This document shows positions 25,701-37,700 of a DNA stretch of 64,000 nucleotides, one piece after another. The notes beneath the pieces are model-generated. The model was not told the DNA's origin and did not search any database. It worked only from the letters and a program-made list of their open reading frames with translations. Each line of letters starts with the position of its first letter. The first letter of the stretch is position 1. A program made the translations under genes and the position numbers. Source of the stretch: Ctena decussata (taxonomy: Eukaryota; Mollusca; Bivalvia; Lucinida; Lucinidae); contig OZ022499.1 of NCBI GenBank assembly GCA_963989385.1, positions 53,805,757 through 53,869,756 of the forward strand, in the 5' to 3' direction.

Positions 25701-28700
25701 AAACTATGTCAAAATGTTTATTGTCCGTATATCTAAGCCCCCTGTGAAACTGAGTCACGTCGGCTCAAGGTCAAATCTTAGAAAAACTTTGTGTACACCC
25801 TAGAGGGCACAGTTTTGATCCAATCTTCATGAAACTCTGTCAGAATGTTTATCTTAATGAAATCTAGGTAAAGTTTGAAATTGGGTCGTGTCGGGTCAAA
25901 AACTTGGTCACTAGGTCAAATATAAGAACGACCTTGTATACGCTCCAGAGGGCACAGTTTTGATCCAATCTCAATGAAACTGTGTCAGAATGTTTATTCT
26001 TACAATATCCAGCCAAGTTTGAAACTGGGTCATGCCGGGTCAAAAACTAGGTCAAATGTTAGTATGGTAAAAACTCTTGTAAATCTTCACCAGAGCCAGT
26101 GAACTGATTAATGCTCAGGTGAGCGATTCAGGGCCACCATGGCCCTCTTGTCTTTCTCTAAAATTTAAATTTCTATCATAGATTTCTCAGGAACAACTAC
26201 ACCTAGGATTTTGAAATTTGTTACAAACATTAGGTATGACTAGTTGTATCGTGTAAAAAAAGCATCAGCCTACTCCTGCTTATCATTCTCTTTGTTTGTC
26301 CATTTTTCTTTCTCTCCAATTTATTATTTGTCACAGTTTTCTCTGTTCCTTAGAGAGCAACAGTCTTCATATATCGTTAACATCTTGAGATAACCAAGTT
26401 TATTGTGGGAAAGAAATTCCAAATGCTAAGATTTCTTTTGGCCTTCTTTTGCATTTTTCCTTTTTTTCCATCTCTATCTCCAATGGAATAAATGGGAAAA
26501 TTTATGTCAAAGATTTCTCAGATTGCTATGTGATTAGGTTTAGGTATAGGTTAAAATTGACTAGTTGACATCATCTGGATGCTGCTGCTGACTTTAGGTC
26601 AAAGTCACTGACATAGAAGTTTATGAATGGGTTGAAATTGTGTGTTAAATTTATATTTTCTTTTGATTACATAATCTGTGTGTTTTAATGGAACCATTGT
26701 GTATTTGTCAATAGGCCCTCCACTGGCTTTGTAATAGATTGTCCATTCATCTGTCTGTTATTTAACATTTGCTTTAAAGTTTTGTAATAAGTATGTTTTT
26801 ATTAGGCGGTGGCGCTGGCCGGGGGTATACGTGAGCCCCTGCTCACATGCTCTTGTTACCTGAAATTAGCATTGGGTCGATATTGACGTGTTGATGTACT
26901 GAAAGTTAAGAAACGGTACATATCATATCTGGTTGACTGCCTCGCTGAGCGTTATCTCGTGCAAGCTATGTTTCAAATAGACAACAGCCTTCTTTTTTAT
27001 TATGGATTTATTTGCAAATGTTTCTGTTCAAACTGATGTATATTTTTACGTATTTCCTGTGTATTATTATTTTTATGGTGACAAAATTCTCAAAATGGTG
27101 TCCTGGAACCAGTAAAGAAACGCATTAAAAACTTTGTAACTCTGAACTTTCCAAATTGTGAAATGGAATGTATGCATTTTTGTAAATTGTAAAGCAGCAT
27201 CGGTCGTTACGGTCGTTTAAATGGTATAGTCATGATTATGTGTCTGTTTTGAAGATTCAAACGACCAGTCCGATGTATTTTCACCCGGGAGATGGATATG
27301 GAAATCACAGGGAAAAGGAACCCAATTCTAGCTAAGTACAAGGTAAACCCAGGCCCCGAGGTTTTAAAACTTTTTTCATGCTCAACTCAGCTGAGCATGA
27401 AATTTTACCTGTTTTTAAATAGCAAATTACTGATAAATACAGTTATTTTCATGCTCAGTTTAGCTGAGTGTGAAATTTTCTCTGCTTATGAATATGAAAA
27501 TGCCAACATTAGTTGGCATTTTCATATTTATCAGCTGAGAAAATTTCATGCTCAGCTGAGTTGAGCATGAAAAAAGTTTTATAACCTCGGGGCCTGGTAA
27601 CAGCCAGACTAGCATGTGCTAACTTTCCCAGAAGGCACCTAACCTCGAACTAGCGTCGCTCTGACGTTGTTGCGACGTCATAACGTCGCATCGACGTCAG
27701 AGCGCCGTCATAACGGAGTCCTGTGCTTGCTGGGTTTGATTTTGCAATGGATGTGGAGTTGATGGTTCCGATTAAAAAATAAGGTTATATCAACAACTTA
27801 TAACCTACATTTAAATGTATATAGATCAACTTCTTACAAGTCATGATACGATTCATGCCAGTCTGTTGAAGACTTGCAAAATGGAAAGATGCTCTTGGTG
27901 GATGTACAGAATGGCCGAAAGGGTCATAGAAGGTTTGCAAACTACTACCCAGCAGGCACACGATATCGTAATAACGTCAAACCGACGTCATGTGCCTGCT
28001 GATAGATATTTATGCTGGTTGTTCAAGATCTGCATTTTACTTACTATATGAGCCACACAGAAGAAAAAAATCCATGAAAGATTTTGAAAAAATCTTCTGT
28101 CTCAACAGACAACATGAAAGGTGGGTAGATGCGATTTGTGATAATTAACTACCTCTAATAACTAAAGGCAACATTCATTATTGTGTAAACCTATGTAATC
28201 TTTTCAGAAAAATATTAACCTTACATCTTACCCTATATTTTAGGTGGGTTTTCTGCCGACTGGAAAGATACAGGCGTTAGACCTGACAGTCTACTCAAAT
28301 GGCGGAAGCAGCCTTGAAATGTCAGGCTTGGTAAGAATGACCATAAAAATTCTTATTTATCATATGACGTCGCTGATATTCAGTGGATAACTTCGTGTCA
28401 TAAAGATCGTATGACCACACGTGTAATACCACTTTGGCGCGTACGAGGGTTATCCAATAAAGAGTGGGACTTCCATAATAACTTGTGACTCTGTACCTTA
28501 TTCATATCGAAAATATGACCACTGCGTGGCAAATCATATAGCGCATACAACAAAGTATCTCAAATTTTTAACTGTCTGTTGTTTTTTTGTTGCCTAGCAA
28601 CGGTAGAAGGCGTGGGAAAAGCTCCTGACCATGTTTGCAAAAATGGTTGCCATGGTTACTGGAACCCTCCTTTTAAGTCCAAAAAATTTGTTGTTTTATA

Positions 28701-31700
28701 CCATCCAATGTTTGGATCATACTTTGTGACAATAACTCATTTTGGACTGAAATTGTCGAAAAGGCTAGGAATTATAGTCTGAAAGTTGAAATTTTTTTTT
28801 TGCAAAACTGGAGCATTTTAATTGGGGGTGGGGGTGAGACAGGTGTCATAAACTAAAAGAAAATTTATATAATGGCAAGCACTTAACTCTAAACGGCGAG
28901 GTATACCATATAAATTGCAATACACATATTGAAGAAAAACACGGTTGATGTGTTTTATGTTGCTTAGCAACAGAAAATCGTGCATATTAATAAAGGTCAT
29001 ATTTCCTGGAATAGACTGGTTGCTAGGCAACCATTCGTCAATGGGATAATCTAAACAAATATAATGCAACCAAATATAGAAAATGTCAAAATATGTTCGG
29101 ATATTACTGTTTGGATAAATGCCAGACCTTATTTCCTGTATTTGTGGTTGAATTATGAAGCAAATCCCGGCCAATAAATTAGCTGCTGCCTTACCTTTCG
29201 AACCTTTACCGAAAAAGTTTTTAGGCAAAATTTGATGAAATTTGATGAAACATATACATCAGGGAGGTGAGATGTTGGTCTTGCAAATGAAGGTAAAATT
29301 TTTAAGTAGCGGGTTAGGGTTCGAAAAATATCAAACAAGTCCCACTCTTTATTGGATGACCCTCGTACACGTAACGTCATTGACAACGTCTGTGTTAACA
29401 ATGCGTTTTCTTATTTAAATAATGCACAATTTGAAGGCGTTAAAATCCCATTTTAAAGGGTCATATAATAAACAGGATCTTACACTCGTGGTCATTTCAT
29501 ATGAAATTTATAAAAACTCGCCAAAGGCTCGTTTCATAAATTTCATATGAAATTACCACTCGCGTAAGATCCTCTATATAAGGCACAGAACTGCAAAATG
29601 CTTTTGTTCAGTTCAGTAGACTGTTACTTAAGGTGAATGGGTCCTTTTTCAGGGGAAACAACTCTGGCATTTCGATTCTTGTCCTCTTTAAAGGGGACTT
29701 TAATGTGCTTTTTAATGGAGACAACTTTAGTATCAAGAGTTTACTCCCTTAGGAGTTTTTTTTTTTTAAATCAGAATGATGAATAATTAATCCTCATGTA
29801 TGTCTGCCTTACATGGGTACATTCAATTCATAGATTCTTTATTCCCGTGTGAGATATGATATGTATTGTCCGAGGACTTGTCCTCTTTTCATGAGGTTGA
29901 CCTGGCAACACCGCAATCGGAATACCGCTCGGCCAATTATGTGACTCTATCCACGGAACTGGCCGAGCGGTGCTCCGATTTGGCAACACCAATGAGAAAG
30001 TAACAAACATCGTATTCTGTTGCTGTCAACAACTTGTTTGATACCGATGAGATTCATATGTCTCCAGCTTCGTTTACAACCAGCTAGCCGATTGGCGACG
30101 GCAGAATAAGCCGTTTGTCGAGTTTATGACGGCACCTGTTGATTTACTTCTATTTACTTATATAAGGATTTAAACCTGAATGAGCCGTAATACGGCAAAA
30201 CCAAAAGTGGTGTGTGCGCCTAGCGAAGACAGACTCAGATCAGTATTGGCATTCACACGGTCTAATCAGTCCTCGCTGTACGCATGGAGCCAGCTTTGAC
30301 CCTTAGCCACCCTTTAAGCGCACAGTAAGAACTTTAGTCAGACTGAGTAGATACCCAGGCTGATCTGAGTCGTCGCTGGGCACACATCTCATTTTGTTGG
30401 TTTTGTCGTTTTGCGGCTCGTATGGTTTATCTTCGCTGCATCTGCAGTTCCATGAGTTTTCTTCTTCCAGATAATGGACAGATTAAGAGATGATTTTAAT
30501 GGTGCCTACAGAATTGAAAATCTTAATTTTGCCGGATTAGTTTGTAAGACCAACGTTCCCTCCACCTCAGCATTCCGTTCTTATGGGTCAACAGAAGGCC
30601 TAATGGTGATGGACATTATTTTCAAGATTGCCTGCAAATTAGATTTGTCCCAAGAAAAGGTTGTACTACTTTATTTTTCTTTCTTTCTCAATCGCAGATA
30701 AAATTCAGATTTTAATATTTGCTGACTTGTTCATATTTAGCCCGTCTGTACGAAAGTCACTGGAAGAGCTATCGTTGTCGACCCAGCGTCGGCGTCAGCA
30801 TCAGCGTCCGCATTCGGACTTCTCCGGTAAAGGCGGTATTTTGAAGGGCAGGACGCCTCGTACACGAGGAAATGGATAATGAGCATTACTTATCTCTAAA
30901 AGATTCTATTTGTGCGAGTTTTTAGTTTCAAAGTATTTTTAAAAGTACCGAATTTACAAAAACTAATTTTTCTAACTTTTTACAGGAACGCAACATTGAA
31001 TTACTATGTTGTAAATCTATTATATATTTAAAGCAACACTTTCGGCCTTTATGGATTCTAAAGCTTCCTCTACTCTGCTAATATATTTGCTACATGTACC
31101 TTTCCATAAAGCACATGACTTGATTAAGCTTGACAAAAGTCTCACTTTTGTATCTTTTAAAATAAACGCCAATATTTCATTTTGTGGCAGTTCGCTTAGA
31201 ACTGCCCCAAAATGAAATATTGACGTTTACATTGTAGGTATAACCTATGGATTTTCTTTCCAGGTTCGAGAGGTGAACTTTTTCATCAAAGATGACCGGA
31301 CAAAGTATGGCACACCTCTCATCAATTTTTCTGTGAGAGAGCTATGGAAGAGATGCCGTCAGCAGAGTGCTTACAATGACCGGATTAAAGAAGTTTCAGA
31401 ATTCAATAGGTACCGTAACAATTCAAAAAATTGGGACACCTACAAAATTACCATATTTATCCTAAGAATGGAAAAATTTGGTTTTGCAATGCAGTAAAGC
31501 GTCCAAAAATGCAGCTAGAATGGCAAACAGTGTAGACCCTGATCATACTGCTCCTCAAGGAGCAATCCGATATGGGTCTGCACTGTTTGCACAGACCTAC
31601 TGCCCTAATACTTAGAGTTCTTACGGTATTTTGTTTCATGTCCGTATATTAGGTTATTAATAAATATGGCCAATTGTAAAGCCGCCCAAAAACGTATGAA

Positions 31701-34700
31701 AGATTTGCGAAAATACAGTTTTACTAGAAAATTTCAATTTTGACTATAAAGAATTACATCTTATCTTGTACATGTTTATTCGGGGGGGATTCCCACTCAC
31801 TAGAATGACTCCCCGCCCCCCGAATATACATGTACAAATCAGTTTTTAGATAGGTGGATGTTTGAAAATTTTGACGGGCGACAGAATCTCAATGACTTTG
31901 AACAAATTTCAGAGACTGACCTTGACTTTTAGCAACATAACTATCTTCATTTGCTCAGTTAGTTAACCATATATATCAAACATTTCTGTTTCATTTATGA
32001 GACGAATTATCTGGGGTTTTAATGTTTATTATTGGAATTATCTGATTTGTTTTTTATTTGTGATTGGAATTACCGTCTGCAAATGACAATGATAAGTAGA
32101 ATCCTAAATATAGGTTTGGTAAGCCAGAATATTCGCTTCATCAAGTTGCCTCTAAAATCATCAAAAAACATGGGTTAGTCAACTAAATTATATCTTATGA
32201 CGAATAAGGCAAATTGCTTTGCTACACTGCCAAAATAGGCATTGCATGCGTCGGCACCACATCACTGCAGGACTTTTAAGTATTCCACTCACTCAAAATT
32301 TGGGTCTGGAGAGCCAAACAAAAGGAAAGTCAACGAATCAAACTAATTTGACTTCCATCTGATTCCATATGTTCTACTAAGAAAATTTGTACCCACAACA
32401 TGTGTATGTCATGCTTAAGAGCTGAAGTATATGCTTTTAAAGATTGGGAAGACTGTGAAGATGACCAAGATGACCAAACATTACAAGTATTTTCTTCCAA
32501 AACTTCTTGTTTCAAACAATCTTTTTATGTTCTGTAATGAACAATACTTTGATAACAGTCTATTTTAAAGAATTTTTTCTGCAGCTGTTAGCTATTTTCC
32601 AAGCCAGAAATATACCTGAAGTGAGGTGCTATTAAACATGGCCGCTGCAGATGGAAACTGATAGAAGTTGCCATTGACCAATCAAAATCAAGGTCACTTG
32701 TATTGAGCTTAGGTCACTCTGTACTAATATGAAGTCAGTCGTATTAAGCTGAGATCAGCCTTATTGCCCAGTTTTTAATCAGTATGACATAGACTTGATT
32801 TTCTATATATAAAAACTATATAACTGAAAGTTAATTAATAAATTCTAGTATTTGTTTATATGCACATTTTAAACAGATATAAATACAATTATTTTGAAAG
32901 AAGCATTTGGCCATTAACATTTGACACCGGCCAATATAATATCTATTTTGGCGATATGTTTACAGACAGAATAGATGGAAGAAACGTGGCCTTGTAATGA
33001 CTGCAGCAAGGTATACGCTAGGCATGGCAGCATTTCTCTATCAGGTAAGAGTTCATTAAAGTGTCCAGACTGTTATTTGAGCAGCAAGCAATATGTTGAC
33101 AGCAAAAACTCGGATCTGCTAGTACGTCTGATCTCAGTCTTCGCTGTTACAATGTAGCACATGCTCGTAAGTAGGTCTGTTATAAATAATACGCATTTCC
33201 TCGTCTGTCGTTTGCTTGATTTTGGATATGCAGGAAAACAATGTACAATGCACATGACATTGTATACTCGTATGAAACTTTGACGAAATATGAGCAGACT
33301 GCTGACATTGGTGCACATATTATTTCTGTTTTTACTGCAGCTTAAACAGTACTTTCATTGGTCTTTATTTGTTTCACGCCATATTAATATTAATTAATCC
33401 GGTCGAAAAAAACACACACACACAAAAAGTAACAAATATTCGCCCATTTGTAAGCTTCAATATATAAATGTGACCCATCCGAATAATAAGGGATGACGAA
33501 CGCACTTCTTGGGAATTTTGTCAGCTCTGAAGCAATTGGTCATTTAAATTTAATTGGGCAAAATGCTTGGCTGCTAAATAATTTAGCAGCATCCCTTTTA
33601 ATCTTTGTGAACTTAATATGAACCTCGACAAAGCGGTTATGCGCCCAGCGCAGACTCAGATCAGCCTGGGCGGATGCTCAGGCTGATCTGCGTCTGCACT
33701 GGGCGCACAACCACTTTGTTGATTTTCTCGTGTCGTGGCTCATATAATTACCGCATAGTATGGTTTTGTTAGGGCACTGCTGTTGTGAACATATACACGG
33801 ATGGCACAGTTCTGTTGACACATGGCGGAGCTGAGATGGGACAAGGAATCAACACAAAGATGATCCAGGTATCCTGTTTTATCTCGTAACTTGTAACGGG
33901 AAGTGGTCTTCAACGTGCTAGTGTTAACTTTAATTGCGAACACAAGCCTAAAAGCATGAAATTATAATCAGAAAGTGAGAGATGGATTGTAGGAGTTTTC
34001 CTGGTGCTTTATCTTTCACACTGCTAAATTTCACTGCTAAATGTTCGGGTATGGCATGAAATATAGGAGTGTGTTCTATAAATACTGGTCCTAAGGGCAC
34101 TTGAATGCGTGATATGTCGTTTTTAATCGAGTATTAAATCACAGCGTGCCTTTTTGTTCGTTTCCAAAACCATAGCAGTTATATCTATTTTAAAGTGTAT
34201 GGACATACATGTACATCCATTTTTCTTCCGCTATTTTTACAAATAGTCAGGTGGCGGATTCGAGAAAAGAGCTCTAGAAAATGAGTTTGTGGGCACTTTC
34301 GCGGCATGATTGGCAATCATGCTAAAAATACTTGCCGTTATGTCCTCGTTTAATTTTTGCCGGTTGCCAAACCTGATTGCCCATTGTGTACCGTATAAAC
34401 GAGGTCAAAGGTCATTAAGTGCAAAATCACTAAAAACTGTTTAGAAAATGGTAATTGTACATTTGGGATATAAATATCACCGCAGTTAAATGCTGAACAT
34501 ATCAAAATCCTCGTGCGACAATTGTAAAGCATACTTGAGCAATTTCTGTTCAATTAAAACTGTGTTTGTGTCCGTCTGTACACTTATTTTCGTAAAATAC
34601 ATGCCTTCATAGAAATAACTTTAATAGTTTATAAATCAAAGACTACACTGCATAAATATATGAACAACGCTTTTAGACTTGGTAAATTTCATCTTTATAA

Positions 34701-37700
34701 GCAAGCTATCATATATTTCTAGCTCAACATTTACATAAAAAACGCTGGTTTCATTAGCATGTGTTGTTTACGATACATAAATTGTTTACAGTTGCAATCT
34801 GAAATCTAATGCAACTTAATAGCCATAAAATATTTTGGTGTTTTCACATAAACATGCAAGAATTTTAAGACTGAGTTCTGAAGCATATAAAATACAATGC
34901 AGATAAATCAATCTCATGTACTTTACGTTACCAAAATGGTAAATTAGTCATATAAATCAATATTCAGAGCTTCAGTGATATAAAAAATATGTGGTATTAT
35001 TCATGTTTTGTGTTTATAGATGTTTTTTAGTTAATAAAGTTTACAAAGTGGACAATGATCCAATTTCAAACTATTTTAGACATAAAATACACATCAGCAT
35101 GTCTAGAATTAGTTTTCAGATATCCAGGAGTATTTATATGTTCAATCAAGAATATCAAAATTGTCGACAGAAATTTTGAAACTCATCGACTCGTGCTTTT
35201 GATTATAATGGGAGCTTATGTTATACATGCAAAGTTGTTCAAAACTATAACATAAACGATTTGTATCAGTCTTACAGCATCGCGTGTAATTTACGTTAAC
35301 ACAGACAAGTTTATAGGTTCATAGGAAGTTTATGGGGAGCATATATGATAAATCAAAACTAAATATTGCTATTGGCCATACGACATTATGTTGGTCCTCA
35401 TCTGAGTCGCCTCTCCTAGAGATTCATAATGAATTTAATTGACTAAAAGTCATTAGCCTTTGCAGTTTACGTTATAGGAAGTGTTTTAATTTCGTACCTG
35501 AAAACTGTTGACTTTTCAGAGAGGTCTTAAAATAAACTTGAAACTTTGTCTACGTATGAATAGGCATACGGTACAAGTAAGATATTGAAGAAAAAAAACA
35601 TGCTGCTTATTATATAAATACAAAGGAAACAAGATGAATCAAGGAGGTGGGGAAGGGAGCGGGGTGAAAATTGTAACAATTGTCCAAGCTATCCCCAATT
35701 CCAAGGTTTATTCCCTATTTCCCCAGGAATCTTAATACTACATTTGTCGTTTAACAGTTTTGACATCATAAGTGAATAAAGCCAGCTATAATTCAAGGTG
35801 TTAGTATATATAGACTTTATGTATGTATGGAAGGTAAGGGTTGAAAATATAGCTACACTACAAATCATCAAGGGACTTAATCATCAATACAATTTACTAT
35901 GAAACATTCCTGAAACTGTTGTTCAAGCTCTTACAACTACAAGACATTTGCTCTAATGCAAGCTTCAGGCATCAAATCACCTACTGTTAAATCTGTTCTG
36001 GTATCTCAGCTCGTCTGAATAGGTTGGGATAGTGAAAGCATTCTGAGAAAACAGCAAAAGGCGATTGTTATCCGAGGTTAAGCTACTACATGGTTACGTT
36101 TCCCACTGCTGTGCCGGCTAAGAAAATTACAAGATATCTATGTTTTACCATTTCATTCTTCTAAGAGTCATGTTGTGTGAGTATTTTACCAGTTCTGGCC
36201 ACCAAATATCCTCAATGTCAGTATGCCAAAATACCACTGTAGTGGCAGACACAAACTCATACTCAATAATGCTAATATCCATGTTTGCTCATGTACACTG
36301 CGTAACGTACTCAACACTGCAGATAAGGCTTTACAAAGAGGTCTATAGATAAAAGGGCAGCATCTTAATCTACTAGAAGACGCCTGTAAACGCTGTAGTG
36401 TTGGGTCAAGCTATTGAAAGACATCAACAGACATCATGGTACCTATCTATGCCACTGCAAAACTTGAGCATTGATTATGGCACCTGCTCAAAGTACGAAA
36501 CGCCTCTGGAGATATTGTAAACTTAAGGCAGTTCATTCTTTTATATCGACACGGGCAGAATCCAGATCAGTCTATTTCCAGACATCTACAAAAGGCTGTT
36601 GTACCAGCACAGGGCATGAAAAATAGGATGCATTGACATGGTTTTAGAAATTCGGGTCACCACAGAGCCTCTTGAGAGTCATTGCTCGCCGTTCAGTGAT
36701 TCCTTATTTTATTCCGTCTGCATCCTTATCTTATTCGACTACATGAAAACCACTAATACAGAGACAATTATGTCGGTGCTTCAGTTGAATTTGCTCTATC
36801 AACATTGTAGTACAAGTTCAAATTCTGTCAATAAATTGTCACTTTCAATTTTGTAGTGCCAGCTGCTTGACTAAAATACTTCACATTGATATTATAGACA
36901 GCATCTTATGAGCCGGTACTACAATGACCTACCGTTATCCTTAACAGATGAGGTGATGCTATATTCTGAATGAAGATATTTGGTAAATAGAGCTTGAACA
37001 ATGGTCTGCTATGCAATATCATATAGATGCCTGGGACAAAACAATAGCTTTTTCTCCATGTTTCTGGGTTATGATTTCTGATAACATACGCCCGGTAACG
37101 TATGTAACGCTGCAAGTTTCTGCTTGGTTCGATACACCCATATTTTTTTATTTTACTTGCATTAATGTAAAAGGACGGTAAATATGTGCTGGTTTCAGTA
37201 AAATGGTAACTTTATCCAAAATATAATAGTTTGTCCATTATGCTGGGAAAACTCGGTAACGTAGGTTACAGTTACGCTCTACATGAGATAACTGTTATAA
37301 CTGTACAGAAAACCAACGCAAATTTTTAAACAGCAAGATTTAAATCCGTTTTGATATTTATTTGATTTAGAAGTATAGGAAGACGAATTCAGCAGATTTA
37401 TATGGTAACGTATTTAAATTGGCGATAACTGTCAAACGCACCGACAGTCAGACAGCAGCGAATTGTATCTTGTAATGTTTTAATATACTTTTGGAAAAAC
37501 AAACAATGTAGAAAGTCTCTCATTCAGATGGGTGGTGGCAGGCTTATGGGCTATTGGTAACTTAAAAGACTGTTTTAGAATAAATGGTATATAAACCACT
37601 ATACAAAAGTGTACTTACTGACCTTTGACCTAGTTATGATTAAATACGACGTCGGCAAAATGGCAGAAGCTTTTATGGTATGTTTACTTACTTCATTTGA

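Noticed and set aside
28818..29228. 136-codon minus-strand open frame inside the mariner-type element
   Set aside because: It has no transposase motif (no spaced D,D residues in mariner context) and no family resemblance; a chance frame in AT-rich DNA.
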